Below, piece by piece: positions 1 through 5,250 of a stretch of 12,438 nt of DNA. Source of the DNA: DASYSA01 sp036003885 (GTDB lineage: Bacteria > Acidobacteriota > Blastocatellia > UBA7656); contig DASYSA010000719.1 in the NCBI GenBank assembly GCA_036003885.1, positions 1 to 12,438 of the forward strand. The letters run 5' to 3'. Below the pieces are notes generated by a model. The model was not told the origin of the DNA and did no database searches. It saw only the letters and a list, made by a program, of their open reading frames with translations. The translations under genes and the position numbers were made by a program. How positions within the stretch are numbered: position 1 is the first letter of the stretch; each line of letters starts with the position of its first letter.

Positions 1-59
1 AAATCCTAGATCCTAGATCCTAGATCCTAGATCCTAGCTCCTAGATCCTAGCTCCTAAA
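1..59 (-). repeat. Heptameric tandem repeat array (TAGGATC type)
   Basis: Read on the minus strand, this is about eight head-to-tail seven-base units, mostly TAGGATC with TAGGAGC and TAGGATT variants. The array is cut by the window edge, so its full length is unknown. It overlaps the end of the helicase gene: the last two codons and the TAG stop (48-50) are repeat sequence. The same unit recurs at 3467-3604 and 4715-4770. It resembles in style the short tandemly repeated heptamers known from heterocystous cyanobacteria, but the sequence is different. Confidence 0.9.
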
Positions 60-2036
60 GATTTCCGCGGCTTCTTCAATCTTGCTCGTGATCCTGCAGG
101 GTGGAAGGCTCTGAAGAAACACCTTCCCATAAGACTTGGTCCTCAGGCGAGGATCGAGAATCGAGAGAATCCCTTTATCACTCACCGAGCGGATCAAACG
201 GCCCAAACCCTGCTTCAACGAGATCACCGCTTCGGGCACTGAATAATCATAAAACGAGTTGCCGCCCTGATCGTCGATGTATTTCTGCCGGGCCGCCACC
301 ACGGGATCGCTCGGAACGGCGAACGGGAGTTTATGGATGATTACGCAAGAGAGTGCTTCCCCTTGAACGTCGACTCCCTGCCAGAACGAAGAGGTTGCAA
401 ATAACACCGCACCCTCGGTCTTTCTAAAGCGATCGAGCAGGCCCGTCTTCGATCCCTGACCCTGAATGAATGTGGGAAAGTCTATCCTCCCTCGAACGCG
501 GTCGTATGCGACTCGCATCGAAGCAGTGCTGGTGAACAATACAAACGCCCGGCCGTGTGTAGCCTCCAGAATGCGAATAATCTCTTCAACCGAGGCGTCC
601 ATAAACTCGGAGCTGCGCGGGTCCGGCATGCGGCTGGGCAAATAGAGCACGGCCTGATGCGCGAAATCGAAATGCGATTCGACGATCAACTGTCGAGCAT
701 CGTGAATGCCGAGCCGCGACTTGATGAACCCGAAACTGTCACCCGTCGCCATTGTCGCCGACGTGAGCACTGCGCACCGAAGGTGGCCAAACAGCCTCTC
801 GTCGAGTATGCCGGACACGTCGATCGGCGTCGCATTGATGAATACGCCTCGGCCGCGCTTCTCATACCAGTACACAAAAGTAGAGTCGTCGGCCGTGATA
901 ATAAATTCGAGGTCGAACTTGAGGCTCTGTGCTCGGCCCGCGATGTTATCGAGTTCGGGCGGAGGATCCTTCACGAGACTCAAGGCTCCAATGAGCCGAT
1001 CGATGGCGCTCGTAAGCGCGATGTAAGCCTCACCCGCCGCGGTAGGCGTATAGCTGCCATCTCGATCGTGGCGCAGGAAGCGAGAGTTGCTCAGCACATA
1101 TCGGCCATCCTGAGGATTAGCTCCAGGACGTTGGTAGCGCCTGCCTTGAACGTCGTCGTCGCCGGAGTCCTCGCCGCGAAATGCCAGCCAGAACATGTCC
1201 GACCTTTGAGCCAGACGCGCGATGGCCTTCGTCAGTTCTTGCGCCTGATCGGGCCCGGTGACGACAAGCTTCTGTGCGTCTTGTATCAGGTCGTTGATGC
1301 GGAAGGTCGAAACGCTCGAACCGAAGTAGGAAGCGGCGACATTTTCAAGTTCATGGGCCTCGTCGAGGATGACCGTCGAATAATCGGGGAGCACCGCGCC
1401 GTAATCGCCTCCGCGAAGGGCCAGGTCCGCGCAGAACAGATGATGATTCACAATGACGACATCGGATTCGACCGCCCGCTGGCGGACTCGAGTGATGAAG
1501 CAAGCGTCGAACTCGGGACACCTCTGCCCGAGGCAGCTATCGGCCCGGGCGTCGATGTGCGGCCAGAATGACAGGTCTTCGGGCAGGTCGGTCAACTCAG
1601 CGCGGTCGCCCGTTTCCGTCTCACCGGCCCACTTCACTATGTCATCGAAGTAGTCGATGTCTTCCATGCCTTGAAGGACGGGCATGTCTTCGGCCTTCTT
1701 CAGTTTGTGAAGGCAGAGGTAGTTCGAGCGGCCCTTCATGCACGTCGCCTGGAACTTGCGCGGGATGATCTTCTGAAGAAACGGAATGTCTTTCTTGTAG
1801 AGCTGCTCCTGGAGATTCTTGGTCGCTGTAGAGACAATCACCCGCTCGCCGGCTGCAAGGGCCGGGATCAGGTAAGCGAGGGTCTTGCCCGTTCCTGTGC
1901 CGGCCTCGATTAACGCGATGCCGCCATCCCTGAGAGTCTCATTCACCGCTTCGGCCATCTCGATCTGGCCGGGGCGGTATTCGTAGTTTGGATGGTGGCG
2001 GGCTATGAGTCCGCCAGGACCGAAGACTTCTTTCAT
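48..2036 (-). CDS. dinG: DinG/XPD-family ATP-dependent DNA helicase with iron-sulfur cluster
   Basis: This is a superfamily 2 helicase of 662 residues, expected to unwind DNA 5' to 3' and to act in repair and in resolving R-loops or forks. Visible motifs are Walker A EAGTGTGKT (44-52), the DEAH box (225-228), SAT (426-428) and the motif VI region QGLGRLIR (609-616). Four cysteines that would hold a 4Fe-4S cluster are C108 (in KGRSNYLC), C168, C173 and C179. The C-x4-C-x5-C spacing is the one I recall for E. coli DinG. No N-terminal exonuclease domain is present, unlike the Firmicutes DinG type. The ATG at 2034-2036 is 63 bases downstream of the glyA stop, so the two may be cotranscribed. The last residues and the stop come from the TAGGATC repeat array. 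The family is certain; the choice between DinG and a YoaA-like paralogue is less so. Confidence 0.93.
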   Translation of the reverse strand: MKEVFGPGGLIARHHPNYEYRPGQIEMAEAVNETLRDGGIALIEAGTGTGKTLAYLIPALAAGERVIVSTATKNLQEQLYKKDIPFLQKIIPRKFQATCMKGRSNYLCLHKLKKAEDMPVLQGMEDIDYFDDIVKWAGETETGDRAELTDLPEDLSFWPHIDARADSCLGQRCPEFDACFITRVRQRAVESDVVIVNHHLFCADLALRGGDYGAVLPDYSTVILDEAHELENVAASYFGSSVSTFRINDLIQDAQKLVVTGPDQAQELTKAIARLAQRSDMFWLAFRGEDSGDDDVQGRRYQRPGANPQDGRYVLSNSRFLRHDRDGSYTPTAAGEAYIALTSAIDRLIGALSLVKDPPPELDNIAGRAQSLKFDLEFIITADDSTFVYWYEKRGRGVFINATPIDVSGILDERLFGHLRCAVLTSATMATGDSFGFIKSRLGIHDARQLIVESHFDFAHQAVLYLPSRMPDPRSSEFMDASVEEIIRILEATHGRAFVLFTSTASMRVAYDRVRGRIDFPTFIQGQGSKTGLLDRFRKTEGAVLFATSSFWQGVDVQGEALSCVIIHKLPFAVPSDPVVAARQKYIDDQGGNSFYDYSVPEAVISLKQGLGRLIRSVSDKGILSILDPRLRTKSYGKVFLQSLPPCRITSKIEEAAEIFRS

Positions 2037-2073
2037 GGGATCTCAAAAGGTTGAAAGACTGAGCCTGGGGCGA

Positions 2074-2104
2074 ACTCGTCACTCGTCACTTGTCACTTGT
2101 CACT
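2074..2104 (-). repeat. Heptameric tandem repeat (AGTGACR type) at the end of glyA
   Basis: On the plus strand this reads ACTCGTC twice, ACTTGTC twice, then ACT, giving 4.4 units of seven bases. Read in the direction of glyA the unit is AGTGACA or AGTGACG. The TGA stop of glyA (2100-2102) is the first TGA of the array. Because seven is not a multiple of three, successive units place TGA in all three forward frames. The unit is unrelated to the TAGGATY family nearby. Confidence 0.85.
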
Positions 2105-3392
2105 GCTGGAAGTTTGACTGCGCGCGGCTGCGGACCAGCCGGCTCTCATAGATCGGGAAGCGGTCACAGAGTTCTTCGACTGAGTGACGAACCCGTTCCC
2201 GTACAGATTCGCTGTCGGGATCGGCGAGCACTTCGCTGATCCAGGCTGCTATCTGTCTCATGGCGTCTTCCTTCATTCCGCGAGTTGTGAGCGCCGGAGT
2301 GCCTATTCGAATGCCTGACGCTTTCATGGGCGGCTGAGTGTCGAACGGAATGGCATTCTTGTTTACTGTGATGCTGGCGCGTTCCAGCGACTTCTCGGCT
2401 TGTGAACCGGTTAACCCTCGTACGAACACGTTGACCAGCATCAGGTGATTGTCCGTGCCTCCCGATACGATCTTGAACCCCGCGGTGGTCAACTCCTCTG
2501 CAAGCACCTTTGCATTGGCGATGACCTGGCGTTGATAATCCCTGAAACCCTCTTCCATAGCCTCTTTGAAGCAGACCGCCTTCGCGGCGACCACGTGCAT
2601 CAGCGGCCCGCCCTGCACCGTGGGGAAGACTGCTCGGTCCACCTCTTTAGCAAACTGCTCACGACACATGATCATTCCGGCGCGCGGCCCGCGAAGAGTC
2701 TTATGAGTCGTAGTCGTAACGAAGTCCATGTGAGGGATTGGGCTCGGGTGAAGCCCGGCTGCGACCAGGCCCGCTATGTGCGCTATGTCGGCCATCGAAT
2801 GAGCGCCGACGTCGCGCGCTATCCCGCCTATGCGCTCGAAGTCTATCACGCGCGAGTAAGCGGATGCGCCACACAGGATGAGCTTCGGTTTATGCTCGTG
2901 AGCGAGCCGCTCCATCTCGTCATAGTCGATCTGTTCGGTCTCTGAGTTCACGCCGTAAGGTACAATTTCATAACTGCGACCTGAGAAATTTAGAGGATGG
3001 CCGTGAGTGAGATGCCCTCCGTGAGACAGGTTCATTCCGAGAACGGTGTCCCCATAGGTCAATGCAGCCAGGTAGACCGCCATATTGGCCTGGGAACCCG
3101 AGTGGGGTTGAACGTTGACGTGCTCGCAGTGGAATATCTGCCGGGCGCGGTCGCGAGCGATGTTTTCAACCACGTCGACGAATTCGCAGCCGCCGTAGTA
3201 TCTCTTGGCTGGATAACCCTCAGCGTACTTGTTAGTCATCACCGAGCCCATCGCCTCCAGGACGGCTTCGGAGACGAAGTTCTCTGAGGCTATCATTTCA
3301 AGGTTATAGGCCAGGCGGCGTTCTTCGTTCGCAATGGCTGTCGCGATTTCGGGATCGGCTTCCGCGAGCGGCCTGTTCATCGGAGTGGTCAT
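2100..3392 (-). CDS. glyA: Serine hydroxymethyltransferase
   Basis: This PLP enzyme interconverts serine and glycine while loading one-carbon units onto tetrahydrofolate, in the cytosol. At 430 residues it is close to the usual bacterial length. Recognisable signatures are YAEGYPAKRYYGG (56-68), the PLP-contact segment around HSGSQAN (97-103), DIAHIAGL (202-209) and TTTTHKTLRGPRAG (226-239), where K231 should form the Schiff base. Further down are VNKNAIPFD (343-351) and GIRIGTPALTTRG (360-372). The ATG at 3392 has a purine-rich AGAGGA about a dozen bases upstream; Met5 is a possible alternative start. The gene follows rodZ across a 209-base gap filled by repeats, and dinG lies 63 bases downstream. 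The stop codon falls inside a seven-base repeat. Nothing suggests damage. Confidence 0.97.
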   Translation of the reverse strand: MTTPMNRPLAEADPEIATAIANEERRLAYNLEMIASENFVSEAVLEAMGSVMTNKYAEGYPAKRYYGGCEFVDVVENIARDRARQIFHCEHVNVQPHSGSQANMAVYLAALTYGDTVLGMNLSHGGHLTHGHPLNFSGRSYEIVPYGVNSETEQIDYDEMERLAHEHKPKLILCGASAYSRVIDFERIGGIARDVGAHSMADIAHIAGLVAAGLHPSPIPHMDFVTTTTHKTLRGPRAGMIMCREQFAKEVDRAVFPTVQGGPLMHVVAAKAVCFKEAMEEGFRDYQRQVIANAKVLAEELTTAGFKIVSGGTDNHLMLVNVFVRGLTGSQAEKSLERASITVNKNAIPFDTQPPMKASGIRIGTPALTTRGMKEDAMRQIAAWISEVLADPDSESVRERVRHSVEELCDRFPIYESRLVRSRAQSNFQQ

Positions 3393-3436
3393 TTGGATCC
3401 GTTCCTCTCAAGGCATTGGTTTGTTGCGCAGGTTCG

Positions 3437-3466
3437 ATACTACCCTACCGGCAAGCTTAGCCGCAA
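3437..3466 (-). promoter_or_regulatory. Possible glyA promoter
   Basis: On the minus strand there is TTGCGG (3461-3466), an 18-base spacer and TAGTAT (3437-3442). This is a partial match to the sigma-70 consensus (three and four of six bases). It lies between the repeat array and the glyA start, which would let glyA-dinG be transcribed separately from rodZ. The match is weak enough to arise by chance. Confidence 0.3.
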
Positions 3467-3604
3467 TTTAGGATCTAGGATTTAGGATCTAGGATTTAGG
3501 ATTTAGCACCTAGATCCTCTAATCCTGGATCCTAAATCCTGGATTATCCTAGATCCTAAATCCTAGATCCTAGATCCTAAATTCTAGATCCTAAATCCTA
3601 CCTA
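3467..3604. repeat. Opposed TAGGATY heptamer arrays forming a long inverted repeat
   Basis: From 3467 to 3506 the plus strand carries five to six TAGGATC/TAGGATT units. From 3508 to 3604 about a dozen units run in the opposite direction (RATCCTA). Positions 3469-3495 and 3546-3572 are perfect reverse complements over 27 bases, separated by 50 bases. A transcript reading through from rodZ could fold into a long hairpin. There is no clear T-tract, so calling it a terminator would be a guess. The rodZ stop TAG (3602-3604) sits at the array edge. Confidence 0.92.
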
Positions 3605-4483
3605 CGGGAAGAAGGTTTTGAGGTTGTCGCGCGAGATGATCACGCGGGCTTTGAACTTCAGAGTTTCGGGTGGGAATGTGGCTTCTCTCTCGTTGATCTT
3701 CAGTCTCAGGGCAGTACGGTTGCCGAGGCTGAGCCTAACCTCTCGCTGCGCGGGGGGGAGATCGCGGCCCTCGCCCTGCGGAAGAAAGAGATTAGTCGAT
3801 TTTGTCTCGTCGTCGATCCAGTACACCATCGAGCAGGGGCCGCCATCGGCTTCCAGCCTCACCCGGATCGAGTCGCTCATGGAAAGACTTGGGGCCTGGG
3901 CCGGCGCTGCGGGCTCTGCGCTTCTTGGTTCGGGCTGTGGCTGAGGCGTGGTTTGAGGTGGAGATTGCGGGCCTGGCTGGGGTTGGGTGCTTGCCGGAGG
4001 AGCGGACGAGTTGCCAGCCGATTGTGGTTCTCCGATTGTCCCGCCTCGATTCAGGCGCTGTACCAGGCTGACTGCGATTATGAGGATAATGAGCACGATC
4101 CCGGCGGCGATTACAATCGTGGACCAGTTTGTTCGCGGCGCCGCCTGGCGAACAGCTACGGTTTCGAGCCTGTGAATTCGAGCCTTCGTCTCCGGAGCAG
4201 GGAGAGGCTGAGGCTCGGCCGGGGATTGTTGAGGCCCGTCTGCCGATTGCCCAGAGACCTGCTGGTGATAGAGAGCAATGGCTTCGTCTTCGCCCATACC
4301 AACATTTTCGGCATAGGAACGGATGAAGTTGCGTGTGTAGATTCCGCCGGGCAGTACTGAAAAATTATCGGCCTCTATCGCTTTGAGAAAGCGCGTGCCG
4401 ATCCTGGTTGCTTCGGAGATTTCGGCAAGGGTGGTGCCGCGTTCTTCTCTTCTGCGTCTCAACTCTTCGCCCAATGTCGGCAT
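3602..4483 (-). CDS. rodZ: RodZ-like membrane protein with N-terminal helix-turn-helix
   Basis: This 293-residue bitopic membrane protein has the RodZ layout. A cytoplasmic HTH_25-type domain (about 1-75, beginning PTLGEELRRRREERG) is followed by a linker. One membrane segment (about 121-142, rich in I, L and V) leads to a Pro/Gln-rich periplasmic linker (about 155-200). A C-terminal DUF4115-like beta domain (about 203-293) completes it. RodZ connects MreB to the cell-wall elongation machinery and affects rod shape. An upstream in-frame TTG at 4555 would add 24 residues. I reject it because a strong promoter places the transcript start near 4533, inside that extension, and because the family usually starts at this MPxLG. 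A GGAGGAGG lies 23 bases upstream of the ATG, too far to be a normal ribosome site. The stop is at the edge of a repeat array. Transcribed divergently from the microcompartment genes. Confidence 0.85.
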   Translation of the reverse strand: MPTLGEELRRRREERGTTLAEISEATRIGTRFLKAIEADNFSVLPGGIYTRNFIRSYAENVGMGEDEAIALYHQQVSGQSADGPQQSPAEPQPLPAPETKARIHRLETVAVRQAAPRTNWSTIVIAAGIVLIILIIAVSLVQRLNRGGTIGEPQSAGNSSAPPASTQPQPGPQSPPQTTPQPQPEPRSAEPAAPAQAPSLSMSDSIRVRLEADGGPCSMVYWIDDETKSTNLFLPQGEGRDLPPAQREVRLSLGNRTALRLKINEREATFPPETLKFKARVIISRDNLKTFFP

Positions 4484-4539
4484 ATTAACCGCGAGCGACT
4501 TCTCTTCCTCCTCCGGCTGAAATGACTGGGAATACCGTG

Positions 4540-4568
4540 ATCTTAGGTTAAGCAATTGATGGTGTCAA
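4540..4568 (-). promoter_or_regulatory. rodZ promoter (sigma-70 type)
   Basis: On the minus strand a perfect -35 TTGACA (4563-4568) is followed by a 17-base spacer and TAAGAT (4540-4545), four of six bases of the -10 consensus. The predicted start of transcription is near 4533, giving a leader of about 50 bases to the ATG at 4483. It excludes the upstream TTG as a start. The -35 box lies at the outer edge of the inverted repeat shared with the divergent microcompartment promoter. Confidence 0.65.
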
Positions 4569-4577
4569 GAAAGGAAG

Positions 4578-4661
4578 GGAAATGCGAAATTCGAATTGCG
4601 AAATGCGAAATGATATCCGTCACACGCATTTCACATTTCGAATTTCGCATTTCGCATTTCC
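4578..4661. repeat. Inverted repeat built from AATGCGA heptamers between divergent promoters
   Basis: The left arm (4578-4612) and right arm (4627-4661) are 35 bases each and match as reverse complements at 31 of 35 positions, around a 14-base centre. Each arm is itself a run of seven-base units (AATGCGA, AATTCGA, ATTGCGA and similar). This family differs from both TAGGATY and AGTGACR. Weaker symmetry continues outward through purine-rich flanks to GTCAAG on the left (4564-4569) and its complement on the right (4669-4674), which overlap the -35 boxes of the two divergent promoters. Confidence 0.9.
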
Positions 4662-4669
4662 TCCTCTCC

Positions 4670-4698
4670 TTGACGGGCTGAAGTCGTTTTGTTAGGTT
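4670..4698 (+). promoter_or_regulatory. Probable promoter of the microcompartment genes
   Basis: TTGACG (4670-4675), a 17-base spacer and TAGGTT (4693-4698) form a plausible sigma-70 promoter. The -35 is five of six and the -10 is poor at three of six. Transcription would start near 4705, leaving a leader of about 87 bases that contains the heptamer hairpin at 4715-4770. The weak -10 may mean that an activator is needed. Confidence 0.45.
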
Positions 4699-4714
4699 CA
4701 ATCTCTTCGTGAGA

Positions 4715-4770
4715 TCCAGGATTTAGGATCAGGAATGGGGGCTAGATCCTAGATCCTAAATCCTAGATCC
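4715..4770. repeat. TAGGATY heptamer inverted repeat in the shell-gene leader
   Basis: GGATTTAGGATC (4719-4730) is perfectly complementary to GATCCTAAATCC (4752-4763). Further pairing on both sides is broken by single bulges. Positions 4742-4770 are four head-to-tail RATCCTA units. The array ends seven bases before the GGAGGAG ribosome site (4777-4783) of the shell-protein gene, so a hairpin in the leader would stand next to the site of translation initiation. Confidence 0.85.
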
Positions 4771-4791
4771 TTTTCTGGAGGAGTGTCACTA

Positions 4792-5181
4792 ATGAATACA
4801 GAAGCGCTCGGCATGATCGAGACGAAGGGATTCGTGGGAGCAGTCGAGGCCGCGGACGCAATGGTCAAGGCTGCCAACGTCGTGCTCGTCGGCCGCGAGT
4901 ACATTGGAGCCGGATACGTAACCGTGCTGGTGCGTGGCGATGTAGGAGCGGTAAAGGCCGCCACCGATGCTGGAGCAGCCGCAGCGCGCCGAGTAGGTGA
5001 GCTGATAAGCGTTCACGTCATACCACGCCCTCACAAGGAACTCGAACAGGTGCTGGAAGCGAGCGGTATCGTCAACGGAAACTACAGGCTTGCCGGGTCG
5101 GAAGCCCGCCAATTGCCCGCCGGCTCCGCCGAGGACGGCAAACGAATTCAACAGCCCTCAGCAAAAGACAAGGTCAAGTAA
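4792..5181 (+). CDS. BMC-H microcompartment shell protein (PduA/EutM type)
   Basis: This is a 129-residue single BMC domain protein that should form hexamers tiling the facets of a bacterial microcompartment, a protein shell that holds an aldehyde-producing pathway. The first 81 residues align without gaps to what I recall of Salmonella PduA. That includes the edge lysine K26, the loop at 36-41 and R79 in VIPRPH. At the pore the sequence is EYIGAG (36-41), against EKIGSG in PduA, so positions 37 and 40 differ. Residues 82-129 form a longer polar, probably disordered tail than in PduA. The start is ATG 4792, served by GGAGGAG at 4777-4783. A GTG at 4783 is in frame but overlaps this site. The gene is followed after 69 bases by the aldehyde dehydrogenase, probably in one operon. 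Family certain, substrate unknown. Confidence 0.95.
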   Translation: MNTEALGMIETKGFVGAVEAADAMVKAANVVLVGREYIGAGYVTVLVRGDVGAVKAATDAGAAAARRVGELISVHVIPRPHKELEQVLEASGIVNGNYRLAGSEARQLPAGSAEDGKRIQQPSAKDKVK

Positions 5182-5250
5182 CCTGGCTTCCCAACAAGGC
5201 GTGCCTGAATCGATGAGGGCATTGCAACGGTCAGCCTGCACGGGGCCGCA

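Noticed and set aside
555..1571. 338-codon open frame on the plus strand, opposite dinG
   Set aside because: It lies wholly antisense to a clear helicase gene, and its translation is Arg/His/Asp-rich with no recognisable domain. It is explained by the codon bias of the real gene.
2037..2073. Terminator between glyA and dinG
   Set aside because: I find no stable hairpin or T-tract in the 63-base gap. The genes are more likely cotranscribed.
3467..3604. CRISPR array or telomere-like repeat
   Set aside because: Units are seven bases, directly adjacent and without unique spacers. Resemblance to TTTAGGG telomere repeats is superficial and the array is internal to a gene cluster.
4484..4555. N-terminal extension of rodZ to a TTG at 4555
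   Set aside because: The TTG lies upstream of the predicted transcript start (about 4533), between the -35 and -10 boxes, and RodZ homologues typically start at the downstream Met.
4783..4791. GTG start for the shell protein, three codons upstream
   Set aside because: It overlaps the GGAGGAG ribosome site. The ATG at 4792 has proper spacing and matches PduA numbering exactly.
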